A stretch of DNA of 5,800 bases from Burkholderiales bacterium (lineage in GTDB: Bacteria > Pseudomonadota > Gammaproteobacteria > Burkholderiales > SG8-41), in assembly GCA_005800795.1 (NCBI GenBank), contig SYEN01000283.1:1-5800 (forward strand). Reading direction: 5' to 3'. The position numbers were made by a program, and so were the translations under genes. Positions 1 to 5,133 of this stretch are shown in pieces (the first letter of the stretch is position 1; each line of letters starts with the position of its first letter). The notes beneath the pieces were generated by a model. It did not search any database, had not been told where the DNA came from, and saw nothing but the letters and a program-made list of their open reading frames with translations.

Positions 1-435
1 GACATCCGCGAGCTTTTGCTTGTACGTCGTGGCCACTGAAACGGAATCGAAAATCACGTCCACCGCCACGCCCGCGAGTGCTGCGCGTTCATTCATCGGC
101 ACGCCGAGCTTTTCAAACGTCTTGAGCAATTCCGGATCGACTTCGTCCATGCTCGCGAGTTTTTTCTTCGATTTGGGCGCCGAGTAATAACTGATGTTCT
201 GGAAATCCACCGCGGGGTAGTTCACGTTCGGCCACGTCGGCAGCGTCATCGTGAGCCAATGGCGATACGCCTTAAGCCGGAACTCCAGCAGCCAGTCCGG
301 CTCGTTTTTCTTGGCCGAAATAAAGCGGATGGTGTCTTCGTTCAACCCCTTGGCGGCCGTGTCGGATTCGATATCCGTGACGAAGCCGTGCTTATAGGGC
401 TGATTGACCAGTTGCTCGAGGGCAGCAGTACTCAT
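1..435 (-). CDS. sufB: SufB, Fe-S cluster scaffold subunit of SufBCD (N-terminal 145 residues, cut by window edge)
   Basis: SufB is the core subunit of the cytoplasmic SufBC2D scaffold, on which Fe-S clusters are built from persulfide sulfur and iron. The reading frame starts at the ATG whose first base is 435 and stays open to base 1, giving exactly 145 codons; the remaining roughly 330 residues lie outside. The start is supported by an AGGT Shine-Dalgarno element at 441-444. Recognisable SufB N-terminal wording includes KHGFVTDIESDTAAKGLNED (residues 15-34), SAKKNEPDWLLEFRLKAYRH (41-60) and, further on, LASMDEVDPELLKTFEKLG and the DSVSVATTYKQKLADV segment at the end of the visible part. It lies 27 bases downstream of iscA in the same direction, so it is probably cotranscribed, with sufC and sufD expected beyond the left edge (inference). 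The cluster-binding and sulfur-accepting residues of SufB lie in the missing part and cannot be checked. Confidence 0.95.
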   Translation of the reverse strand, partial: MSTAALEQLVNQPYKHGFVTDIESDTAAKGLNEDTIRFISAKKNEPDWLLEFRLKAYRHWLTMTLPTWPNVNYPAVDFQNISYYSAPKSKKKLASMDEVDPELLKTFEKLGVPMNERAALAGVAVDVIFDSVSVATTYKQKLADV

Positions 436-440
436 GGATA

Positions 441-472
441 ACCTAAGTATTTGTTTTTATTATTATTTTTCT
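441..472 (-). other. A/U-rich gap between iscA and sufB with sufB ribosome binding site
   Basis: On the coding strand this stretch holds the last codons of iscA, its TAA stop (465-463), an AATAATAATAAAAAC-like A-rich tract and then the AGGT at 444-441 that serves sufB. The base composition contrasts with the GC-rich neighbours. It contains no hairpin followed by a T-run, so I see no terminator, and transcription should continue into sufB. An unpaired A/U-rich stretch could be an RNase E type cleavage site, but that is only inference. Confidence 0.4.
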
Positions 473-795
473 TTGACCGAAAAACTCTCGCCGCAGCCGC
501 AGGTGGCATCCACGTTGGGGTTTTCAAACTTGAAAATCTGCTTCAAGCCGTCTTTGACGAAATCCAGTTTCGAGCCGTCGATGAATTCCAGACTCTTTTC
601 ATCCACCACCAGTTTGGCGTCGAAGGCATCAAACACCTTGTCGCCGGCGGTCACCTCGTCGGCGTAATCGTAGGTATACGCCCAGCCAGAGCAGCCGTTC
701 TTTTTGATGCCCACGCGCAGACCGAGGCCTTTACCGCGTTTGGTGAGCTGCGTCCTGATTTGCTTGGCGGCGTTTTCAGTTAATTGTATTGTCAT
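463..795 (-). CDS. iscA: A-type iron-sulfur carrier protein (IscA/SufA/ErpA family)
   Basis: This is a 110-residue A-type carrier that binds a Fe-S cluster or iron and hands clusters to apo-proteins in the cytoplasm. The family signature is intact. The three conserved cysteine ligands are C35 in the motif NGCSGWAY and C99 and C101 in the C-terminal TCGCGESF. Length matches the family (about 105-120 residues). The ATG at 795 is preceded at the right distance by GAGGTG (801-806), which overlaps the TGA stop of the upstream desulfurase, so the two genes are tightly coupled, with 9 bases between them. Its position directly before sufB makes sufA an equally good name. Sequence alone does not firmly separate IscA, SufA and ErpA subfamilies. 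The wording MTIQLTENAAKQIRTQL at the start and FSVKEK at the end fits an ISC/SUF operon A-type protein. Confidence 0.95.
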   Translation of the reverse strand: MTIQLTENAAKQIRTQLTKRGKGLGLRVGIKKNGCSGWAYTYDYADEVTAGDKVFDAFDAKLVVDEKSLEFIDGSKLDFVKDGLKQIFKFENPNVDATCGCGESFSVKEK

Positions 796-807
796 GTTTT
801 CACCTCA
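796..807 (-). promoter_or_regulatory. Ribosome binding site of iscA overlapping the iscS stop codon
   Basis: Reading the minus strand, TGAGGTGAAAAC precedes the iscA ATG. The TGA stop of the desulfurase (807-805) forms the first bases of the GAGGTG Shine-Dalgarno element. A ribosome finishing iscS therefore sits on the iscA binding site, which implies translational coupling of the two genes. Confidence 0.75.
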
Positions 808-1950
808 TACCGTCATCGCGGTCAGATTTTTCAATCGCACTACAACCTGCCGTAACGCCATCAGAAAAGCGTCCACTTCCGCGGCTGTGTTTGCCGTCCC
901 CAGCGAAAAGCGCACCGCGCCCCGCGCGATCTCCGGCGTTACACTCATCGCCAGCAACGTCGCTGACGGTTCTGGATTGGTGCTCGAACACGCCGCCCCT
1001 GCCGCCACACCGAAGCCCAGCTTGTCGAGTTCGATAATCAGTGTTTCGCCGTCAATACCCTCAAACGCAAAGTAACTGGTATTAGGCACACGCGCCGCGC
1101 GGTCACCAAAAATCACCGCGCCCTGCTGAACCAGACCCTGTTCCACGCTCGCGCGCAGTTTTCCCACCCGTGCGGAAAATGCCTCCAGCCGGCTCGCCGC
1201 CAACTCGGCGGCGGCTCCAAAACCGACAATCGCCGGCACGTTTTCCGTGCCCGAACGCAGACCATGTTCATGTCCACCACCAGCGAGCAGCGGCGCAAGC
1301 TCGATACGCTTGTCGACAATCAACGCGCCCGCCCCTTTCGGTCCGTAAATCTTGTGCGCGGACAGCGTCATGGCGTGCACATTGAGCGCCTCGAAATCCA
1401 CCACAATCTTGCCCAACGCCTGCACGGCATCAGTGTGCATCCACGCTTTGGCAGTTCGTGCGCGTGCGGCGATTTCCGCCACAGGCTGAATCACGCCGGT
1501 TTCGTTATTCGCCGTCATCACCGAAACAATGCCGGTCCTGGCTTGCAGCGCAGCGCCCACATCGATTAAATCGACCTGGCCATCACGTGTAACTGCCAGC
1601 TTGCGTACGGCCCAACCCTTGCGGGCCAGCGCTTCGGCGGGGCGTGCCACACAAGGGTGCTCAATCGCACTCACGGCGATTTGCGACGGTTTCAGAATTT
1701 CCGCCGCGCCCTTGATGAACAAATTGTTGGCCTCAGTGCCGCCGGACGTGAACACCACCTGCGGCGGACGCACATTCACCAGCGCGGCAACCTGCTCGCG
1801 CGCCTGATCGATGGCACGGCGCGCGGTGATGCCCATGTCGTGCCGGCTCGACGCATTGCCGTACTGCTCACGCAAAAACGGCAGCATGGCCTCCAGCACG
1901 CGCTCATCGAGCGGTGTGGTGGCGTTGTGATCGAAGTAGGTGAAGCCCAT
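805..1950 (-). CDS. iscS: Group I cysteine desulfurase (IscS/NifS type)
   Basis: This is a PLP-dependent enzyme that converts L-cysteine to alanine and leaves a persulfide on its active-site cysteine, the sulfur source for Fe-S assembly. Counting from the ATG at 1950 (381 residues), the motifs are: YFDHNATTP near the N-terminus; TSGGTEANN (68-76) for PLP phosphate; H98 in AIEHPC; ANNETG; D174 and Q177 in HTDAVQ; the Schiff-base lysine K200 in SAHKIYGPKG; HGLRSGTEN (R232); and the catalytic C321 in GAACSSTNPEPS. The spacing from K200 to C321 matches IscS/NifS, and the cysteine loop is that of group I, not SufS-type group II. An in-frame TTG at 1956 would add two residues. I prefer ATG, although neither start has a visible Shine-Dalgarno sequence. 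The gene starts 15 bases after the iscR stop and in the same frame. No iscU follows; the next genes are an A-type carrier and sufB. Confidence 0.95.
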   Translation of the reverse strand: MGFTYFDHNATTPLDERVLEAMLPFLREQYGNASSRHDMGITARRAIDQAREQVAALVNVRPPQVVFTSGGTEANNLFIKGAAEILKPSQIAVSAIEHPCVARPAEALARKGWAVRKLAVTRDGQVDLIDVGAALQARTGIVSVMTANNETGVIQPVAEIAARARTAKAWMHTDAVQALGKIVVDFEALNVHAMTLSAHKIYGPKGAGALIVDKRIELAPLLAGGGHEHGLRSGTENVPAIVGFGAAAELAASRLEAFSARVGKLRASVEQGLVQQGAVIFGDRAARVPNTSYFAFEGIDGETLIIELDKLGFGVAAGAACSSTNPEPSATLLAMSVTPEIARGAVRFSLGTANTAAEVDAFLMALRQVVVRLKNLTAMTV

Positions 1951-1965
1951 GGCCAATGTTGTGAG

Positions 1966-2442
1966 CTACGCCACCACGCCGGAACGCCTGCCCGCGCTCG
2001 CCCGCATATCCAGTATGGGCGAGATGCCGGCTTCCTTGGCGCGTTGGTCATCCACCAGTTGCTGCAAGGTGACCGAACCCAGGTATTCGAAAATGCGTGC
2101 GTTAAGCGACGCCCACAAATCGTGCGTAATGCATTTGGCGTCGTCGTGGCAATTTTCCTTGCCGCCGCATTGCGTGGCATCAATCGGTTCATCGACCGCG
2201 AGAATGATTTCGGCGACGGAAAGGGTGCGCATGTCCTTGCCCAGCAGGTAACCACCGCCCGGCCCGCGCACGCTTTCGACGATTTCGCGGCGGCGCAGTT
2301 TGCCGAACAGTTGCTCCAGGTACGACAGCGAAATCCGTTGCCGCGTGCTGATTTCAGCCAGCGTCACCGGCCCCTTGCCGTGGCGCAGCCCCAGATCGAC
2401 CATTGCCGTTACCGCAAACCTGCCCTTGGTTGTGAGCCGCAT
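1966..2442 (-). CDS. iscR: IscR, Rrf2-family Fe-S sensing transcription regulator
   Basis: This 158-residue protein matches IscR of the Rrf2 family, a dimeric winged-helix repressor/activator that binds a [2Fe-2S] cluster and adjusts Fe-S biogenesis to demand. It opens with the typical MRLTTKGRFAVTAMVDL. The helix-turn-helix runs over about residues 28-53 (LAEISTRQRISLSYLEQLF), including E43, equivalent to the residue tuning DNA specificity in E. coli IscR. The wing has RGPGGGYLL (59-67). The cluster ligands C92, C98, C104 and H107 are all present at the same numbers as in E. coli IscR, so the protein should sense clusters in the same way. The C-terminal tail after residue 145 is variable. 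The ATG at 2442 is preceded by AGGCGGTG. The stop is TAG at 1966-1968. Two IscR-type operators lie upstream, which suggests autoregulation (inference). Confidence 0.95.
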   Translation of the reverse strand: MRLTTKGRFAVTAMVDLGLRHGKGPVTLAEISTRQRISLSYLEQLFGKLRRREIVESVRGPGGGYLLGKDMRTLSVAEIILAVDEPIDATQCGGKENCHDDAKCITHDLWASLNARIFEYLGSVTLQQLVDDQRAKEAGISPILDMRASAGRRSGVVA

Positions 2443-2474
2443 GGCACCGCCTAAAAAACGTTTAAAAACAGATA

Positions 2475-2501
2475 GTTATAAAAATACCACCCAAAACCCA
2501 A
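2475..2501 (-). promoter_or_regulatory. Candidate promoter of the iscR-iscS-iscA-suf operon
   Basis: On the minus strand a TATAAC hexamer (2480-2475, five of six to the sigma-70 -10 consensus) follows TTGGGT (2501-2496). The spacing is only 15 bases, shorter than ideal, so the -35 assignment is weak. The position is sensible: about 30-40 bases before the iscR ATG, with the -35 region touching the nearer IscR-type box, as expected for a repressible promoter. Another TSS further upstream is possible. Confidence 0.35.
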
Positions 2502-2524
2502 TGCCGACTAAAGTAGTTAACCTT
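2500..2524 (-). promoter_or_regulatory. Putative type 1 IscR operator, promoter-proximal copy
   Basis: Compared by eye with the published E. coli type 1 IscR consensus (25 bp, core GACT-RWWW-YAGTC), this site agrees at 19 of 25 positions on the minus strand. The downstream half TAGTCGGCATT is the strong part (9 of 11) and the upstream half TTAACTACTT is weaker. It lies directly downstream of a second box with the same orientation and adjoins the candidate promoter, so binding would fit repression of iscR. Confidence 0.6.
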
Positions 2525-2527
2525 ACG

Positions 2528-2552
2528 TATTCCGACCAATTTAATCAAGTAT
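2528..2552 (-). promoter_or_regulatory. Putative type 1 IscR operator, promoter-distal copy
   Basis: The minus-strand sequence begins ATACTTGATTAAATTGGTCG and agrees with the 25-bp E. coli type 1 IscR consensus at 20 positions by my count; the reverse strand agrees at 19, as expected for a near-palindrome. Only 3 bases separate it from the second box, giving a centre-to-centre distance of 28 bp. E. coli iscR is likewise controlled by two type 1 sites. Confidence 0.65.
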
Positions 2553-2592
2553 CGTTCCTTGCACCGTTGCCGCGCCACCTGCATGGACACAT

Positions 2593-3306
2593 TCACGCGC
2601 GCTTTTTCTCTTGCGCCAGCAGCATCTGGCTCATTTGCTCCATCGCGGCCTGCAAATCTTCGATGCGCTTGTCGGTATCTCCGCTGTGGCTTATTAATTC
2701 GTTGATGGCGCCAGTGAGCGGATCGTTTTCATCACGGCCAACGGCGTAAGCGGCAAAGCGGCCATTCGTTGCATCCGACGAAGCCTCTGATTCCACCACG
2801 CGCGCCGGGATGCCCACCGCGGTTGCGCCCGGCGGCACGTCTTTAACCACCACCGCGTTGGAACCGATCTTCGCTTGCGCACCCACGGTAATCGGTCCTA
2901 AAACCTTGGCGCCCGCGCCGATGACCACGCCTTTACCCAGCGTCGGGTGACGTTTCCCCTTGTTCCACGATGTGCCACCCAGCGTGACGCCGTGATAGAG
3001 GGTGCAGTCATCGCCAATTTCAGCTGTTTCACCGATCACCACTCCCATGCCGTGATCGATAAAGAAACGCCGGCCTATGGTTGCGCCAGGGTGAATTTCA
3101 ATACCCGTCGCCCAGCGCCCAACATGCGAAACAAAACGCGCCAGCCATTTGGCGCCCACGCCCCACAAAGCATGCGCCAGCCGGTGCGTCATCATGGCGT
3201 GAAAGCCCGGATAACAGGTGATCACTTCCCAGGTATTGCGCGCGGCAGGGTCGCGCTCGAATACCACGGCGATCTCTTCTTGAATGCGGGAGAACAGGGA
3301 AGTCAC
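2593..3306 (-). CDS. cysE: Serine O-acetyltransferase, short form
   Basis: CysE transfers acetyl from acetyl-CoA to L-serine, giving O-acetylserine for cysteine synthesis in the cytoplasm. The 237-residue protein begins with a short helical part (TWEVITCYPGFHA, 25-37) and continues with the left-handed beta-helix of hexapeptide repeats from about 70 to 170: IHPGATIG, D84-H85 in FIDHGMG, VIGETAEIG, H105 in YHGVTLGGT, H120 in KRHP, VIGAGAKVLG, and the closing GIPARVV. D84 and H105 are the expected catalytic pair. It lacks the roughly 70-residue N-terminal extension of E. coli CysE. The tail (about 205-237) looks like a short amphipathic or coiled-coil helix and ends KKRA, not in isoleucine. The start is GTG at 3306: an in-frame TGA lies three codons upstream and no in-frame ATG fits the conserved N-terminus. 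No clear Shine-Dalgarno is visible. It lies 150 bases upstream of iscR and supplies the substrate chain for IscS. Confidence 0.95.
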   Translation of the reverse strand: MTSLFSRIQEEIAVVFERDPAARNTWEVITCYPGFHAMMTHRLAHALWGVGAKWLARFVSHVGRWATGIEIHPGATIGRRFFIDHGMGVVIGETAEIGDDCTLYHGVTLGGTSWNKGKRHPTLGKGVVIGAGAKVLGPITVGAQAKIGSNAVVVKDVPPGATAVGIPARVVESEASSDATNGRFAAYAVGRDENDPLTGAINELISHSGDTDKRIEDLQAAMEQMSQMLLAQEKKRA

Positions 3307-3386
3307 GGTGGTTCAATGAAAGGTCAATGGCAACAAGGGTGACGCTAGTGACAATCGCACTGATGGCGCCAGCGGTTAACGGATGA

Positions 3387-3417
3387 ATAGTATACTAAAT
3401 TTATGGGGTATTGCCGA
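3387..3417 (-). promoter_or_regulatory. Candidate cysE promoter overlapped by an IscR-like box
   Basis: On the minus strand TATACT (3394-3389, five of six to the -10 consensus) lies 17 bases after TCGGCA (3417-3412, four of six to TTGACA), about 83 bases before the cysE start. Positions 3411-3387 also agree at 20 of 25 places with the type 1 IscR consensus, but the mismatches fall in the GACT/AGTC core (positions 7, 9, 10, 19 and 20), so real binding is uncertain. The -10 is part of a 10-bp palindrome TAGTATACTA (3388-3397). If functional, IscR would block the promoter when bound. The promoter reading is more secure than the operator reading. Confidence 0.4.
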
Positions 3418-3427
3418 ACCCCACAAA
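3400..3427. repeat. Imperfect inverted repeat between trmJ and cysE
   Basis: Ten-base arms at 3400-3409 and 3418-3427 are separated by 8 bases. On the minus strand the RNA would pair UUUGUGGGGU with ACCCCAUAAA, ten pairs including one G-U wobble; on the plus strand that position is an A-C mismatch. The hairpin therefore favours the leftward transcript. It begins 38 bases after the trmJ stop and is followed by TTTAG, not a clean T-run, so it is at best a weak terminator of trmJ. It also overlaps the candidate cysE -35 and IscR-like box, and might be an operator instead. Confidence 0.45.
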
Positions 3428-3465
3428 TAGTTCAATAAAATCAGATATTTACACAATACTCAGCA

Positions 3466-4194
3466 TTAATTCCGGTTTTTGGGCTCGCGCAGCGTGCGCA
3501 CAATGCCGCGCAGGATGCGCACCTCTTCAGCATCCAGTTGTGTACGCGAAAACAGCCGCCGCAGGCGCTGCATCAAACGCTGCGGCACCTTGGTACTCAA
3601 AAAGCCGGTGGCGATGAGTTCCTGCTCGAGATGCTCATAGAAGCCTTCCAGCGCCTCATGTGACGCCAATTCGCGCGCCTTGTTGGGCACCGTGGCATCT
3701 GTGGCATGCATGCGGCATTCGTACGCGTACACCTGCACAGCTGCCGCGAGATTGAGCGAATTGTGGCTGGCGTCCGCCGGGATCATGGTCACCATCTGGC
3801 AACGTTTGACCTGCTCGGTGGAAAGGCCGCTCACTTCGTTGCCGAACACCAGCGCCACCGGCTGGGTGCGTGCCGCGGCCACCAGTTGCGCCGCCGCTTC
3901 GCGCGCGGATACGGCAGGTACCGCGATATCGCGGCTGCGCGCGGTGCAGGCAGCCGCCAGCACCACGCCCGACAACGCCGTATCAAGATCGGCGCACACC
4001 CTGGCGTTACGCAGTACATCCACCGCGTTGGTCGCCATCCAGTCTGCCTGCTTGTCCGGGAACAAATGCGGCTTGACCAGATACAACTCGCTCAAGCCCA
4101 TGGTTTTCATGGCACGCGCCGCCGAACCGATATTGCCCGGATGCTGCGTTTCACAAAGGATAACGCGGATGTTTTTCAGTGGGTCAAGCGGCAT
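3466..4194 (-). CDS. trmJ: tRNA (cytidine/uridine-32-2'-O-)-methyltransferase TrmJ
   Basis: TrmJ is a SAM-dependent SPOUT (SpoU-class) enzyme that 2'-O-methylates position 32 in the tRNA anticodon loop. The 242-residue length matches E. coli TrmJ (about 246). The three SpoU motifs are present in order: motif 1 with HPGNIGSAARAMKTMG (18-33, N21 and R27), motif 2 with LVFGNEVSGL (115-124, E120) and motif 3 with SLNLAAAVQVYAYE (146-159, S146 and N148). These form the trefoil-knot SAM site. The C-terminal part (about 180-242) is the helical extension typical of TrmJ. The ATG at 4194 gives the conserved N-terminus NIRVILCETQHPGNIG; no Shine-Dalgarno is evident. It is divergent from suhB with a 96-base gap, and cysE lies 159 bases downstream. 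The suhB-trmJ-isc neighbourhood is well known in Proteobacteria. Membership of this gene in the isc transcript is uncertain because of the gap and hairpin after it. Confidence 0.93.
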   Translation of the reverse strand: MPLDPLKNIRVILCETQHPGNIGSAARAMKTMGLSELYLVKPHLFPDKQADWMATNAVDVLRNARVCADLDTALSGVVLAAACTARSRDIAVPAVSAREAAAQLVAAARTQPVALVFGNEVSGLSTEQVKRCQMVTMIPADASHNSLNLAAAVQVYAYECRMHATDATVPNKARELASHEALEGFYEHLEQELIATGFLSTKVPQRLMQRLRRLFSRTQLDAEEVRILRGIVRTLREPKNRN

Positions 4195-4222
4195 AAGCCA
4201 GTAAAAATCAAGTCATATCACG

Positions 4223-4228
4223 TACAAT
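4223..4228 (+). promoter_or_regulatory. Candidate -10 element for suhB
   Basis: TACAAT, five of six to TATAAT, lies 63 bases before the suhB ATG in the divergent gap. I find no convincing -35 hexamer at 16-18 bases upstream, so the assignment is tentative. The leftward trmJ promoter must lie in the same 96 bases, but I could not single out its elements. Confidence 0.3.
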
Positions 4229-4246
4229 CCGCAGCACAGCAAAACG

Positions 4247-4281
4247 CCACACGCTTCACGTTTCGCCATTCACATTTCACG
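4247..4281 (+). repeat. Five degenerate heptamers upstream of suhB
   Basis: Consecutive 7-base units at 4247-4253, 4254-4260, 4261-4267, 4268-4274 and 4275-4281 follow a common pattern close to TTTCACG: the second is CTTCACG, the third TTTCGCC, the fourth ATTCACA, and the last TTTCACG. The first unit (CCACACG) is the most diverged. The array fills much of the suhB leader and ends 10 bases before the ATG. Short heptamer arrays of this kind occur between genes in some proteobacterial genomes; a role here is unknown. Confidence 0.5.
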
Positions 4282-4290
4282 GCAAAAAAC

Positions 4291-5109
4291 ATGCACCCCA
4301 TGCTCAACATCGCCATCAAGGCCGCGCGCCGCGCTGGTGGCGTCATCAACCGCGCTGCGCGCAACCTGGATGCGCTCGCCGTGCGCGAAAAAGCCGCGAA
4401 TGATTACGTGTCCGAAGTGGACAAAGAGGCCGAGCAGACCATTATCCGCACGCTGCTCGAAGCCTATCCGAAGCACTCGATTTTAGCAGAGGAGTCCGGT
4501 ACGCTGAATGCGGGCGGCGGAAACAAAACATCCGACTACCAGTGGATCATCGATCCGCTCGATGGCACCACTAACTTTGTGCACGGCTTTCCGCAATACG
4601 CCGTATCCGTCGCACTCGCCCACAAAGGCGTAATCACGCAGGCTGTGGTCTACGATCCCTGCAACAACGATTTGTTCACCGCCACCAGGGGCGCCGGTGC
4701 ATTTTTGAACGATGCGCGGCTGCGCGTGGGCAAGCGCCAGCAATTGAAAGGTACCCTGATCGCCACCAGCTTTCCGTTTAAGGAACACCACCACATCGAT
4801 GCCTACCTCGGCATGCAGCGCAGCGTGATGGAAACCGCCAGCGGCGTGCGCCGTGCGGGCTCTGCGGTACTCGATCTCGCGTACGTTGCCGCCAGCCGCC
4901 TTGATGGCGTGTGGGCGATGGGGCTTGCGCCGTGGGACATCGCTGCGGGGTCGTTGCTCATCACCGAAGCGGGTGGCGCGATCACCGATCTGCAAGGGAA
5001 GGATCAATTCATGACGTCTGGCAACATCGCCGCCGGCAATCTGAAAGTGCTGAACGAATTGCTGCAGCTGCTGGCGCCCCATCTGACACCGGCGTTGAAA
5101 GCTGTTTAA
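4291..5109 (+). CDS. suhB: SuhB, inositol-1-monophosphatase family protein
   Basis: This 272-residue protein is a member of the Mg-dependent inositol monophosphatase family. In E. coli, SuhB hydrolyses inositol phosphate in vitro, and its main cellular role is in Nus-factor complexes that support rRNA transcription. The N-terminus MHPMLNIAIKAARRAG almost repeats E. coli SuhB and fixes the ATG at 4291, although the frame is open far upstream. Metal-site motifs are complete: E67-E68 in LAEESG, the signature WIIDPLDGTTN (85-95) with D88 and D91, and the second signature PWDIAAG (214-220) with D216. The residues equal those of an active phosphatase, so catalysis should be retained. No good Shine-Dalgarno precedes the start; the leader ends GGCAAAAAAC. 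The gene is divergent from trmJ and ends 24 bases before the stop of the convergent radA. Confidence 0.95.
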   Translation: MHPMLNIAIKAARRAGGVINRAARNLDALAVREKAANDYVSEVDKEAEQTIIRTLLEAYPKHSILAEESGTLNAGGGNKTSDYQWIIDPLDGTTNFVHGFPQYAVSVALAHKGVITQAVVYDPCNNDLFTATRGAGAFLNDARLRVGKRQQLKGTLIATSFPFKEHHHIDAYLGMQRSVMETASGVRRAGSAVLDLAYVAASRLDGVWAMGLAPWDIAAGSLLITEAGGAITDLQGKDQFMTSGNIAAGNLKVLNELLQLLAPHLTPALKAV

Positions 5110-5133
5110 GCTGAACCGCGCCGCAGCACCGGG

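Noticed and set aside
805..1950. The desulfurase as SufS (group II) because it precedes sufB
   Set aside because: Active-site surroundings (GAACSSTNPEPS and HGLRSGTEN, with NifS-like spacing) are those of group I IscS/NifS, not the SufS motif around its shorter loop.
1657..2454. A 265-codon plus-strand open frame opposite iscS and iscR
   Set aside because: It mirrors strongly conserved iscS and iscR codons, has a low-complexity composition rich in His, Arg and Ala, and lacks any known motif. It is a shadow frame.
2481..2500. Repeated TTGGGT-TTTGGGT on the minus strand as a type 2 IscR site
   Set aside because: It does not fit the spacing of the type 2 consensus, which needs ACCC and GGGT halves around a central GTTTG. 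It is simple G/T-rich sequence.
3706..4290. The suhB frame is open for 195 codons upstream of the ATG at 4291, which could suggest a 467-residue SuhB
   Set aside because: The upstream part is antisense to trmJ, has no recognisable protein wording, and the ATG at 4291 gives the exact conserved SuhB N-terminus. The open frame is a by-product of GC-rich codon use.
4483..5082. A 199-codon minus-strand open frame inside suhB
   Set aside because: It lies wholly antisense to SuhB, whose metal-binding motifs are intact, and its translation shows no family features.
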